Positions 42,409 to 50,773 of a DNA stretch of 64,000 bases are shown one piece after another. The notes under the pieces were generated by a model, which searched no databases, was not told the origin of the DNA, and worked only from the letters and a program-made list of their open reading frames with translations. Each line of letters begins with the position of its first letter. Position 1 is the stretch's first letter. A program made the position numbers and the translations under genes. Source of the DNA: CAVVFX01 sp963747535 (lineage in GTDB: Bacteria; Acidobacteriota; Terriglobia; Bryobacterales; Bryobacteraceae); contig CAVVFX010000002.1 in NCBI GenBank assembly GCA_963747535.1, positions 1,178,001-1,242,000 on the forward strand. The letters run 5' to 3'.

Positions 42409-42689
42409 TCAGTCGCGCTCCATTGTTGATCTCTCCTCTCAATAGCACTCAAAGGTCCAATGCAAACCGCGTGACCGTCTAATGAGCCAGGTCGTGCGGT
42501 GACATTCAGTTGGCAATACCAGCCGAATTCAAAGCGTCGAATAATGTCGAATAATGATGTCGAGAGTTCGGCAAAAGACAGGAACGGTGTCGGCGATCAG
42601 ACCCGATGCCGTTTAAGCCGAACTTGAGCGAGCGTTGAAGAACCGGGCATTTTGCACACAAGCGCCAACATTCCAGGTGATTTGCAAAA

Positions 42690-42705
42690 TGGCGCTGTAT
42701 TTGCT
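42690..42705 (+). promoter_or_regulatory. Sigma-54-like -24/-12 promoter element for pgm-malQ
   Basis: TGGCGC-TGTAT-TTGCT has the invariant GG and GC of sigma-54 promoters separated by exactly ten bases (42691-42692 and 42703-42704), and differs from TGGCAC-N5-TTGCT by one base. It is 93 bases before the pgm ATG and on the same strand. No activator gene of the sigma-54 type was seen in the window. A chance match is possible. The rest of the 42409-42797 gap has no gene that I can support. Confidence 0.4.
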
Positions 42706-42797
42706 CTTGTCTCGCCTGTAGAATATACGGTTCGCGCCGATGTGCTGCCAGCCTGGAGAGTGGCAGTTCAACGTAACATCGAGCCTACGGTGAAGCC

Positions 42798-44486
42798 ATG
42801 TCCAGTGCTGTAAATACGCCCTCGATTCCGAAGATCTCGCCGCTAGCCGGCCGGCCGGCTCCCAAAGAAATGTTGATCGATCCGGCCCGGCTCGAACGTG
42901 ACTACTTCGAACGACAACCGGATATCAATGACCCGAACCAACTCGTGAGCTTTGGCACGAGCGGGCATCGCGGGTCCGCGCTTGACGGCACGTTTACCGA
43001 AGCCCACATTCTCGCCATCACGCAGGCGATCTGCGATTACCGGCGCGCAAACGGCCCGGATGGTCCGCTCTACATGGGAAAGGATACGCACGCAGTCTCC
43101 GATCCTGCACAACGGACAGCTCTTGAGGTTCTGGCTGCGAACGACGTGGATACCATCATTCAACCAAACAACGGTGTGACTCCGACGCCCGTTGTCTCAC
43201 GAGCCATCCTCACCTATAACCGGGGGCGCGAGGCGCACCTCGCGGATGGAATCGTGATTACGCCATCGCACAATCCGCCGCGAGATGGAGGATTCAAATA
43301 CGACCCGCCGAACGGCGGTCCGGCCGAAACCGATGTGACGCAATGGGTCGAGAACCGGGCCAACGAACTGCTGCGCGGAAAAAACTCAGGCGTCAGACGC
43401 GTGCCGTTCGCGTCGGCCATTACCGCCCCGACGACTCACCAGGAGGACTTCCTCGTGCCATACATCCGCGATCTGCGGAACGTAGTTGATATGGACGCCA
43501 TTCGGGCGGCACGTCTCAAGCTCGCGGTTGATCCACTCGGTGGCGCTTCCGAACCTTATTGGGACGTGATCAACGCCGAGTATCAACTGGATATCAATGT
43601 CGTAAATAAGACGATCGACCCGACGTTCTCGTTCATGACGGTCGATCATGATGGCGTGATCCGCATGGATTGTTCCAGCCCCTATGCGATGGCGCGGCTT
43701 GTCGGATTGAAAGACAACTACCGCGTCGCATTCGGTAACGACCCGGACGCTGACCGGCATGGGATCGTCACTCCTTCGGTAGGCTTGATGAACCCTAATC
43801 ACTACCTTGCCGTGGCGATCCGCTATTTGCTCACTCATCGCTCTCTGTGGTCCGATAGGGCCGTGGTTGGCAAGACGGTGGTGAGCAGCAGCATGATCGA
43901 CAGGGTAGTAAGGAGTCTGGGCCGGCGGCTGTATGAAGTCCCAGTGGGCTTCAAGTGGTTCGTTCCGGGTTTCGTCGACGGTTCGTGCTGCTTTGGCGGG
44001 GAAGAAAGTGCCGGGGCAAGTTTCCTTCGACAAGACGGCACGGTGTGGACGACCGATAAAGACGGTATGATCATGGGCCTCCTGGCGGCGGAGATAACCG
44101 CTCGGACCGGCAAAGATCCGGGCGAGCACTACCAGGAACTGACAGCACGGTTCGGCACGCCGCTTTACATGCGAGTGGATGCGCCCGCCACTCGAGAACA
44201 GAAAGCCAGGCTGCAGGGGTTGGCTCCTGATGCGGTGAAGGCGTCGGTTTTGGCGGGCGAGCCGATCCTTGACAAACTGACGCGCGCTCCGGGCGATAGC
44301 TCCCCGATCGGTGGTTTGAAAGTGGTGACTGCGAACGGATGGTTTGCAGCGCGGCCCTCGGGTACCGAAAACATCTACAAAATTTACGCGGAAAGCTTCA
44401 AGGACCAGGCGCATCTCAATGCCATCCTGAGCGAGGCCGAGGGAATTGTAAATAGCGCCCTGAATTCCTCGAAAGGAAAACTGTGA
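42798..44486 (+). CDS. pgm: Phosphoglucomutase (alpha-D-glucose phosphate-specific)
   Basis: A 562-residue phosphohexomutase. The catalytic serine is in VITPSHNPPRDGG (Ser157); the metal-binding loop is GNDPDADRHG; the sugar-specificity loop is CCFGGEESAGASFLRQDG; and the phosphate-binding loop is ARPSGTENIYKIYAESF. It interconverts glucose-1- and glucose-6-phosphate, linking glycogen phosphorylase and 4-alpha-glucanotransferase products to the pentose phosphate enzymes encoded on the other strand. The stop overlaps the start of malQ by four bases. Length and motif order are normal. Confidence 0.95.
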   Translation: MSSAVNTPSIPKISPLAGRPAPKEMLIDPARLERDYFERQPDINDPNQLVSFGTSGHRGSALDGTFTEAHILAITQAICDYRRANGPDGPLYMGKDTHAVSDPAQRTALEVLAANDVDTIIQPNNGVTPTPVVSRAILTYNRGREAHLADGIVITPSHNPPRDGGFKYDPPNGGPAETDVTQWVENRANELLRGKNSGVRRVPFASAITAPTTHQEDFLVPYIRDLRNVVDMDAIRAARLKLAVDPLGGASEPYWDVINAEYQLDINVVNKTIDPTFSFMTVDHDGVIRMDCSSPYAMARLVGLKDNYRVAFGNDPDADRHGIVTPSVGLMNPNHYLAVAIRYLLTHRSLWSDRAVVGKTVVSSSMIDRVVRSLGRRLYEVPVGFKWFVPGFVDGSCCFGGEESAGASFLRQDGTVWTTDKDGMIMGLLAAEITARTGKDPGEHYQELTARFGTPLYMRVDAPATREQKARLQGLAPDAVKASVLAGEPILDKLTRAPGDSSPIGGLKVVTANGWFAARPSGTENIYKIYAESFKDQAHLNAILSEAEGIVNSALNSSKGKL

Positions 44487-46060
44487 CAGACGGCATCGGC
44501 ATCCCGCCGTTTCCTCCGGCATACCGGGCTTCCGGCTTGCTGATGCACGTCACGTCGCTCCCGTCGCCTTATGGGATTGGCGACGTCGGACCTGGTGCAC
44601 TCGCCTGGATCGACCGCCTTCAGGAAGCTGGCCAAAACTGGTGGCAAGCGCTACCGCTGGGGCCCACTGGTTACGGCAATTCGCCCTATCAATCCCTGTC
44701 CTCTTTTGCCGGTAACGGACTCCTTGTCAGTCCTGACTGGCTGATCGAAGAGGGTCTCGTGGAGGCGAGCGAGTGTCAACCAGATGCGTTCCCGCAACAC
44801 GAAGTCGACTACAACGCCGTCATCCCTTTCAAGCACCAGATTCTTGAGAAGGCCTGGGTCCGTTTCAAATCGGGCGCGCGCCCAGACCTGCATCCCGCTT
44901 ATGAGCAGTTCCGCACTGACCAGGCTCACTGGCTGGACGATTACGCGCTTTTCTGGGCGCTGAAAGCCCGGTTTGGCGGCGCGTACTACCTTGAATGGCC
45001 GGCAGAGTTGGTTCGGCGCGAAGCGACGGCGCTTGACAAGGCCCGGAAGGAAACAACCGACCAGGTCGGACTGGCGTGTTTTGTGCAGTTCGTAGTGTTC
45101 CGCCAGGCCGAGCGTCTTAAGGCATACGCACATGACAAGGGCGTGAAGTTGATAGGCGACTTGCCTTTCTTTGTTTCCCCCGACTCGAGCGATGTGTGGG
45201 CCAACCCGGAACTGTTTCTCCTGGACGAACGGCGCAGGCCGCGCTTCGTTGCCGGCGTGCCACCCGACTATTTCAGTGCGAAGGGACAGCTTTGGGGTAA
45301 TCCCGTTTATAACTGGGATGCTCTTCGTGAGGCCGGCTATCGTTGGTGGATAAGCCGTCTGCGCTCCCTGCTAAACCATGTCGACGTGATTCGTTTGGAT
45401 CATTTCCGCGCCTTCACGGCGGCCTGGCACGTGGCCGCCGGCGCACTGACTGCGGAGTCGGGAAATTGGAGACCCGGCCCGGGTGCTGAGTTTTTCAGCG
45501 CCGTTCGAACGGAGTTGGGCTCGCTGCCTTTCATTGCAGAAGATCTGGGTCAAATCACTCCGGACGTGTATGCGCTCCGCGATCAGTTTCACCTTCCGGG
45601 GATGCGGGTCCTGCAGTTCGCTTTCGACGGCCACCCCGATAATCCGCACCTGCCGCACAACTACGCAACCAACACGGTGGTCTACACCGGGACCCACGAC
45701 AATCCCCCGACTCGCGGCTGGTTCGAAGACCTGTCGGATGACCAGAAACGAATTTTCCGCGACGATCTGCAAGGGTCAGCGGACAGCCGCAGTGAGCCTG
45801 CAGCGGCGTTGATGGACTTGGCATGGTCGTCGGCGGCAGCGCTAGCCGTGGCTCCCTTGCAGGACGTACTGAACCTCGGCAATGAGGCTCGGATGAACGT
45901 TCCCGGGCGTGCCGACGGGAATTGGCGCTGGCGTTGCACGGAGGAAAGCCTATCTGGCCACGCTTTTGAACGAGTTCGTGAGTTGACGAAATCCTCCAAT
46001 CGTTTGAGGGCAATTGGAACTCCAACCAACGAGAGAGTCCTCGAGGTGGCATCCCGCTGA
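44483..46060 (+). CDS. malQ: 4-Alpha-glucanotransferase
   Basis: A 525-residue GH77 amylomaltase. It starts at GTG 44483, overlapping the pgm stop, and begins with the usual SGLLMHVTSLPSPYGIGDVG. NWWQALPLGPTGYGNSPYQS and SSFAGNGLL are donor-site blocks. The catalytic Asp is in DVIRLDHFRAF, the acid/base Glu in LPFIAEDLGQITPDV, and the third Asp in VYTGTHDNPPTRGW. It transfers alpha-1,4 glucan segments between dextrins, making longer chains for GlgP from short products. It completes the degradation set with glgX, glgP and pgm. Confidence 0.95.
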   Translation: MTDGIGIPPFPPAYRASGLLMHVTSLPSPYGIGDVGPGALAWIDRLQEAGQNWWQALPLGPTGYGNSPYQSLSSFAGNGLLVSPDWLIEEGLVEASECQPDAFPQHEVDYNAVIPFKHQILEKAWVRFKSGARPDLHPAYEQFRTDQAHWLDDYALFWALKARFGGAYYLEWPAELVRREATALDKARKETTDQVGLACFVQFVVFRQAERLKAYAHDKGVKLIGDLPFFVSPDSSDVWANPELFLLDERRRPRFVAGVPPDYFSAKGQLWGNPVYNWDALREAGYRWWISRLRSLLNHVDVIRLDHFRAFTAAWHVAAGALTAESGNWRPGPGAEFFSAVRTELGSLPFIAEDLGQITPDVYALRDQFHLPGMRVLQFAFDGHPDNPHLPHNYATNTVVYTGTHDNPPTRGWFEDLSDDQKRIFRDDLQGSADSRSEPAAALMDLAWSSAAALAVAPLQDVLNLGNEARMNVPGRADGNWRWRCTEESLSGHAFERVRELTKSSNRLRAIGTPTNERVLEVASR

Positions 46061-46361
46061 ACTTTGAATATAAGGAAGTGCCACGGATCGGGGTGGCTTT
46101 AAGTTGACGGGAGAGTTGGTCTCACATCTCACGCGGCGGGCCACAAGGCGGTCGATTTTGGCGCCGTCTGCGGCAGTAGCCTCGGGCGCGTCGGTGTGTG
46201 CGTAGAAAACCCGTGGAGTTCATGCCGGGAGGAGTTCCAAAGGAAACTCGGCTTTGGACCTTGACGGGTGGTCGCGGTAGCGAAAGAACTGTTGGGACGG
46301 GCATGAGGCGCGGCACCCAAGACTGCGATCGAACGATGCTCGCCGCTTCGAGCAGCCACTT
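46061..46361. other. Intergenic stretch between malQ and the receiver gene
   Basis: About 300 bases between two convergent genes. Short frames in all directions look like random GC-rich reading. No hairpin of families A-C, RNA or terminator could be identified. Confidence 0.4.
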
Positions 46362-46844
46362 CTACAAAAAAGCGTGCACCAGCCTTCTCTGCGCGTCCTT
46401 CAATCCATGGTGGGCCGAATCGAGCGCATCCGCTTTTTCCCGCAGATCCCGAATCAGGCGCGAACGTTCAACGCCGCTACGGACTGCCAGCAGGAGTTGC
46501 TCGTTATCCCAGGGTTTCTCCAGATATTGAAATAGCGCAACCTCGTTGATGGCCTGGATGGCACTGTTCGCATCGGCGTGGCTGGTGAGCAGTACCCGGC
46601 TCGACTCAGGCTGAATTTCCTTGATGCGCCGCAGCAACTGGAGGCCGTTCATCGCCGGCATTCGATAGTCCGAGACCGTAACGTCCGCCTGGTGAGATTC
46701 GACAAACCTCTCAGTCTCCGCCGGATCGGTAAAACCGTGGACCTCGAATTCCCCGTCCAGTTCGAGCAAAGCGGCAATGCTCGTAACCACCATCTGTTCG
46801 TCGTCGACGATGACGACCGAAGGCTTCTTCCCGTTCACACTCAT
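46362..46844 (-). CDS. Receiver-domain response regulator without output domain
   Basis: A 160-residue single-domain regulator. Acidic pair in VVIVDDEQMV, phospho-acceptor Asp in DVTVSDYRMP, Thr in LLTSHAD and Lys in YLEKPWD. After residue 120 there is only a short amphipathic helix (LREKADALDSAHHGLKDAQR), so it probably passes phosphate on or binds a partner instead of binding DNA. The 'EKPWD' and 'TSHAD' variants are typical of RpfG/HD-GYP- or PleD-like receivers. The gene is coupled to a histidine kinase by an ATGA overlap and ends the six-gene operon. Confidence 0.9.
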   Translation of the reverse strand: MSVNGKKPSVVIVDDEQMVVTSIAALLELDGEFEVHGFTDPAETERFVESHQADVTVSDYRMPAMNGLQLLRRIKEIQPESSRVLLTSHADANSAIQAINEVALFQYLEKPWDNEQLLLAVRSGVERSRLIRDLREKADALDSAHHGLKDAQRRLVHAFL

Positions 46845-47596
46845 GCCAGGACACTCCTTGTTAGGGGGAGTCGGATGCGGAACGTCGTGCCCACACCCGG
46901 CTCGCTTTCGAAATCGATCGATCCGCCGTGCCTCTCCTCCACGATCTCCCGGGAAATCGAAAGACCGAGGCCCGTTCCTTCACCATGCGGCTTAGTGGTG
47001 AAACCGCTCTGAAAGACCCGTGCCTTTTGCTCCGGAGTCATTCCCTTCCCCGTGTCCGCGACGGAAACAAGCGCGCTCTCGCCAACGCGGCGCGTACGAA
47101 CGGTAATCGTTCCTTCCGCTTCAATCGCCTGCGCAGCATTGACCAGGAGATTCAGGAAGACCTGGTTGAGCATTTGCGGGTATCCGGAGATCTCGGGCAA
47201 ATCTTCCAGGTCCAGTTGGGCCTGGATCCGGCAGCCGAATTCGCATGTCGCCAACCTCGCCGTGTCCCGAATCTCTTTGTTGAGATCCACCGGCACAGGC
47301 TCGCCGTCATCAAGCCGGGCGAAGCTCTTCATCCCGCGAATTAGCCCCCGAATTCGCTCGCAGGCGATCTTGTCGACCTCCGCAAGACTGCGGCATGTCT
47401 CTACAATGCGCGCCGCCTGTTCGAGTGAGCGCGGCTCGGGATGCACGAGGAGGCTCTTGAGCCGCTCCAGTGACCTCAGCAGCACCTCGTTATTTGAAAG
47501 CACGCTTCCGATCGGCGAATTGATCTCATGAGCCAGGCTGACGCCCAAGCGGCCGAGCGTTGCCATCTGGTGCAGGTCGGCAGCAGGAGTGCTCAT
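46841..47596 (-). CDS. Soluble sensor histidine kinase
   Basis: A 251-residue kinase without transmembrane helix or sensor domain: MATLGRLGVSLAHEINSPIG contains the H box, NQVFLNLLVNAAQAIEAEG the N box, and VADTGKGMTPEQK, FQSGFTTKPHGEGTGLGLSI the G boxes. It therefore depends on another protein for signal input, probably the cyclic-nucleotide-binding protein encoded just upstream, whose stop overlaps its start by four bases, or the membrane proteins of the same operon. It should phosphorylate the downstream receiver protein. Confidence 0.92.
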   Translation of the reverse strand: MSTPAADLHQMATLGRLGVSLAHEINSPIGSVLSNNEVLLRSLERLKSLLVHPEPRSLEQAARIVETCRSLAEVDKIACERIRGLIRGMKSFARLDDGEPVPVDLNKEIRDTARLATCEFGCRIQAQLDLEDLPEISGYPQMLNQVFLNLLVNAAQAIEAEGTITVRTRRVGESALVSVADTGKGMTPEQKARVFQSGFTTKPHGEGTGLGLSISREIVEERHGGSIDFESEPGVGTTFRIRLPLTRSVLA

Positions 47597-48015
47597 TGTT
47601 CCACCAGCTTGCGGAATCGCCGAACCAAAGTTGAGAGAATAGCCGACGTCATCTCGCTGTTGTCGGCCAGGAGATCATAGAAATCATCGCGGGCGATGCG
47701 CAACAAGCGGGTATCTTCGAGCGTCTTGGCGGCCAGAGGCGAGGAGTCGCTCTCGTCGAACAACGCCCATGCTCCCAGGACGGCGTTTTGCCCGGCTGCA
47801 TCCAGCGGCTCTCCAGCCTGGCTCAATTCAACCGAGCCCTCGACGACGACATACAGTGCGTCGGGCCGGGCGCCTTCCAGGACTGTGCGGCCGGGTGGAA
47901 ACCGCACTTCGCTCGCGATCATAGCGACCCTCGCCAATTGCTCTGGCGCAAGGTTACCCAATAGCTCCACACCCTCGAGCGCGATTACTTTCTCCACCAG
48001 ATTTAGCTCTACCAT
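47593..48015 (-). CDS. Cyclic-nucleotide-binding (CNB) domain protein
   Basis: A 140-residue single-domain protein starting at ATG 48015, with AGAGAGG upstream. A CAP/CNB beta-roll covers residues about 20-120: VRFPPGRTVLEGARPDALYV and VVEGSVELSQAGEPLDAAGQ, LGAWALFDESDSSPLAAKTL and RLLRIARDDFYDLL. The C-terminal helix region 120-140 is short, with no DNA-binding domain. It may bind cAMP/cGMP or another ligand and convey this to the adjacent histidine kinase. The phosphate-binding cassette is not canonical (AxxxAL with FD), so ligand binding is uncertain. Eleven bases separate it from the large membrane-protein gene. Confidence 0.85.
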   Translation of the reverse strand: MVELNLVEKVIALEGVELLGNLAPEQLARVAMIASEVRFPPGRTVLEGARPDALYVVVEGSVELSQAGEPLDAAGQNAVLGAWALFDESDSSPLAAKTLEDTRLLRIARDDFYDLLADNSEMTSAILSTLVRRFRKLVEQ

Positions 48016-48025
48016 ATGCCTCTCT

Positions 48026-50773
48026 CTATGCCAGTGCGAGTTGTGCCGACTGCGCCACGCGGAGTACTTCCGGCACGGCGTCTTCTCCCACCAGGGCAAT
48101 CTCCGGCCGCAGGCTGCGAATCGACAACTGCGCCGCCGCGGACATGGCACAGGCCACCAGCCAGGGATCGCCTGAGCGGATCAGCTTCCGAATGGCCTCC
48201 TCCGCTGTCATGACCTCTACCCCGAAGAGTTCCCGCCCCCTGTCGAGCAGGTACTGCGGCGCATCGAGCAGGGGAAGAAGAACCTGCTTAAGGTTGCGAT
48301 CGAGAACGTTGTCCAGAAACTCGAGCGCGGCGGTCGAGTCATACGCGTTGGGCTTCGAAACCGCGAGATATGCAGAGTACATATCCCTCGGAGGATAACG
48401 AAGTCCCAGCAGACGGAACACCCGGGACAACGTGCTCTTCAAACGATGATCCATCGTTTGCGCCAGTAGCCTGGGGGCTGCGAGATGCCCGGAAAGGTGC
48501 TCTCTGAAAGGCGCAAGAGCGGCGCTCAATTCGTAGTACCGGCGCGCTTCGTCCAGAAGTTGCTTCGTGACAGAAGCGTCATCGAATTTCAATTCAGGCG
48601 ATGTTTCGCGCAAACGGTTCAGAGCTTTCAATACTGCATCTCGAACGGTCAGATCCGGATGGCCGATCGCCGGAAGCAACGCGGCTACCGAGCGCTGATC
48701 GCGAACGTTCTTCAGGACTCTCGGGATCTCGCGCCGGATCCGGGTGGGGAAAGTTTCATCATTCAGCACATCGGAAAGCGTGCCTGCAATGGCCGACCCG
48801 AAAACCGTGAGTGCCGCGATGGACTCTCCGCGCAAGCGGGAATTTCCCAACGCTTCGATCATGGGATAGATGCACGCCCGATCGTGCAGACCGCCTGCCG
48901 CGCGCAATGCGGCCGAGGCGACCTCAGGATTGGTGTCGTCAATCAGGCGGCGGAGAGCTTCCACTCCTGGATCGCCTTGCACGCCGATCGCGGTTGCGGC
49001 CAGCGCGCGCATCCGCGCATCGCTGGACCCGGTCATCCGATCAATCCATTCCCCCGAAATCAATTCCTTTACAAGATCGCGTTGCGAACGCATCCCGTCC
49101 AGTGCCGCTCCGATTATCTCCGGATTCGTGTCGTTCAGCAGCACGCGGGCAAGTTGCCCACGCGAGGCGGATAGCGCCAGCAGATACCTGATTGCGTGAC
49201 GTGGCGCGTCTTCGCCGCTATGCGGTGCGCGAATCTCGTGGGACGCCGCTTCCAGCAGGCCCTCATATCGGATCTCCGCAGCGATTTCGTAAACTTCATC
49301 GCGTACTTGCGCAAGCGAGCTGCCGGCTAGAATGCCGAGCAAACGCCTGATATCGTATTGCGGCGAGCGCGACAACAACCCTAAAGCATAAGTCGCCTGG
49401 CGCGGATTGGAACCTCGAGCGGCTTGCTCTAGAATCGCGATGGTGGCTGCATCGGTGACCGCAACCCGTGCGGAGGCCATGTCGAGCCGGCGATCCATGA
49501 GACGACGCCGGATAGAGGCCACGTATTCGCGGCGCGCCATGTGTGAGTACACAATCCAGATGACCGATAGTATGATGACCACCACGCTGATGCCTTTCAC
49601 GCCCAGGTGCAGCGGTCTCGCGGTCAGCAACAACAGAAGCACTCCGCCGATGCCTCTCGAAAAACGATCCACGCTAATGTCGATAAAAGCTTTGATGCGG
49701 TTTCGCAGCGCCACCGGCAGCGGCATGTAGAGCAGTTCCATCCCTGTTTTGCTAAGGGTGTAGCGCGTCGAGGCTTCCGTGAGGCGTACAGCGCTCGCCG
49801 ACACCACCCCCGGAGCCGCCACAATTGCGAGGGAGGACAGTCCGACCGTCACGGGAGAAATCTGTAGCGTTGCGCCAACCCCGAACCATCGGACGACCAG
49901 GCCAGTCAGGAAAAGTTGGAATACGATTTCCACACCGTTCAGCCACAGCCCGTAGAACTGCCCGAAGAACGCGGTGAGCTGATCGCCGGTGTAGACAGTG
50001 CGTGCCATAGCCTGAAACTGATACTCGACGAATGTATCGACCAGGTACATCACGATCATCATTCCAACGATGATGCGAAGGTGCCGCACCCTGGTGAAAT
50101 CGGCCATCATTTGACCGAACGAGAAATCCGTTTCCTCCTGTCGGGCCGCATACGCCTCCCCGACCGGCGCACCTGAGTGCCGGCTGGCCGCCAGAAAGAA
50201 CAGGTACGCCAGGAACACCATCAGGGCGCTTGCCAGCAGCAGGCTTTCAGTTCCGATGAGCGCCACGGCTCGCCTGGTGAACTCGCCGCCGAGCGCGGCG
50301 CCCAGAACCATCCCCACGTCCAGGATCGGGTAGAGGCGCTTGGCCTCCCGGGCGTTGAACAGGTTGCTCGCCACCAGCCAGCCTTGCGACACCAGGATGA
50401 CGCTGAACAGACTTACCCATATGTTCAGGACGTAGACCATCCAGGGCAGCCGTATGCGGGTCAGCCACCACATGATCACCAGCATCACGACCGAAAGCCC
50501 CATAGCCCAGGAGACCGCGGCGTTGAGCGAAGTTCTGACAGCCAGTTTGCTGTAGAAGTAAGCCAGAATCCCACCGAAAACTGCGATGAGGATGTAAAGC
50601 AGCGGGAGCTTGTCGATGTCGAACCGGGTCAAAAACATCGCCCGGGAGACCGGCTTCACGATGTAATAGGCAAACAGGACGAACAGCAGGTAGAGGAACA
50701 TCGACCACAGGCGCAGATGCTCGCCCGCTCGGATGTCGAAGAAGCCGCGAAGTACTGCGACAGCGCGCCTCAT
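48026..50773 (-). CDS. Nucleotide-transporter-like membrane protein with HEAT-repeat tail
   Basis: A 915-residue fusion. The first ~415 residues contain about eleven transmembrane helices in the pattern of NTT/Tlc ATP-ADP antiporters (AYYIVKPVSRAMFLTRFDID, LYILIAVFGGILAYFY, TGMELLYMPLPVALRNRIKA FIDI). From about 425 onwards the protein is cytoplasmic alpha-helical with HEAT-like repeats (LAATAIGVQGDPGVEALRRL, NPEVASAALRAAGGL, HPDLTVRDAVLKALNRL). Family members of this type carry HEAT and sometimes CNB domains and have unknown transport substrates; nucleotide exchange is the parent activity. The neighbouring CNB and kinase genes suggest a sensory function. It overlaps nothing but follows the secreted-protein gene directly (one-base gap). 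Confidence 0.85.
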   Translation of the reverse strand: MRRAVAVLRGFFDIRAGEHLRLWSMFLYLLFVLFAYYIVKPVSRAMFLTRFDIDKLPLLYILIAVFGGILAYFYSKLAVRTSLNAAVSWAMGLSVVMLVIMWWLTRIRLPWMVYVLNIWVSLFSVILVSQGWLVASNLFNAREAKRLYPILDVGMVLGAALGGEFTRRAVALIGTESLLLASALMVFLAYLFFLAASRHSGAPVGEAYAARQEETDFSFGQMMADFTRVRHLRIIVGMMIVMYLVDTFVEYQFQAMARTVYTGDQLTAFFGQFYGLWLNGVEIVFQLFLTGLVVRWFGVGATLQISPVTVGLSSLAIVAAPGVVSASAVRLTEASTRYTLSKTGMELLYMPLPVALRNRIKAFIDISVDRFSRGIGGVLLLLLTARPLHLGVKGISVVVIILSVIWIVYSHMARREYVASIRRRLMDRRLDMASARVAVTDAATIAILEQAARGSNPRQATYALGLLSRSPQYDIRRLLGILAGSSLAQVRDEVYEIAAEIRYEGLLEAASHEIRAPHSGEDAPRHAIRYLLALSASRGQLARVLLNDTNPEIIGAALDGMRSQRDLVKELISGEWIDRMTGSSDARMRALAATAIGVQGDPGVEALRRLIDDTNPEVASAALRAAGGLHDRACIYPMIEALGNSRLRGESIAALTVFGSAIAGTLSDVLNDETFPTRIRREIPRVLKNVRDQRSVAALLPAIGHPDLTVRDAVLKALNRLRETSPELKFDDASVTKQLLDEARRYYELSAALAPFREHLSGHLAAPRLLAQTMDHRLKSTLSRVFRLLGLRYPPRDMYSAYLAVSKPNAYDSTAALEFLDNVLDRNLKQVLLPLLDAPQYLLDRGRELFGVEVMTAEEAIRKLIRSGDPWLVACAMSAAAQLSIRSLRPEIALVGEDAVPEVLRVAQSAQLALA

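Noticed and set aside
46061..46361. Hidden gene between malQ and the receiver gene
   Set aside because: All short frames have shadow-like composition and none has a ribosome site or motif.
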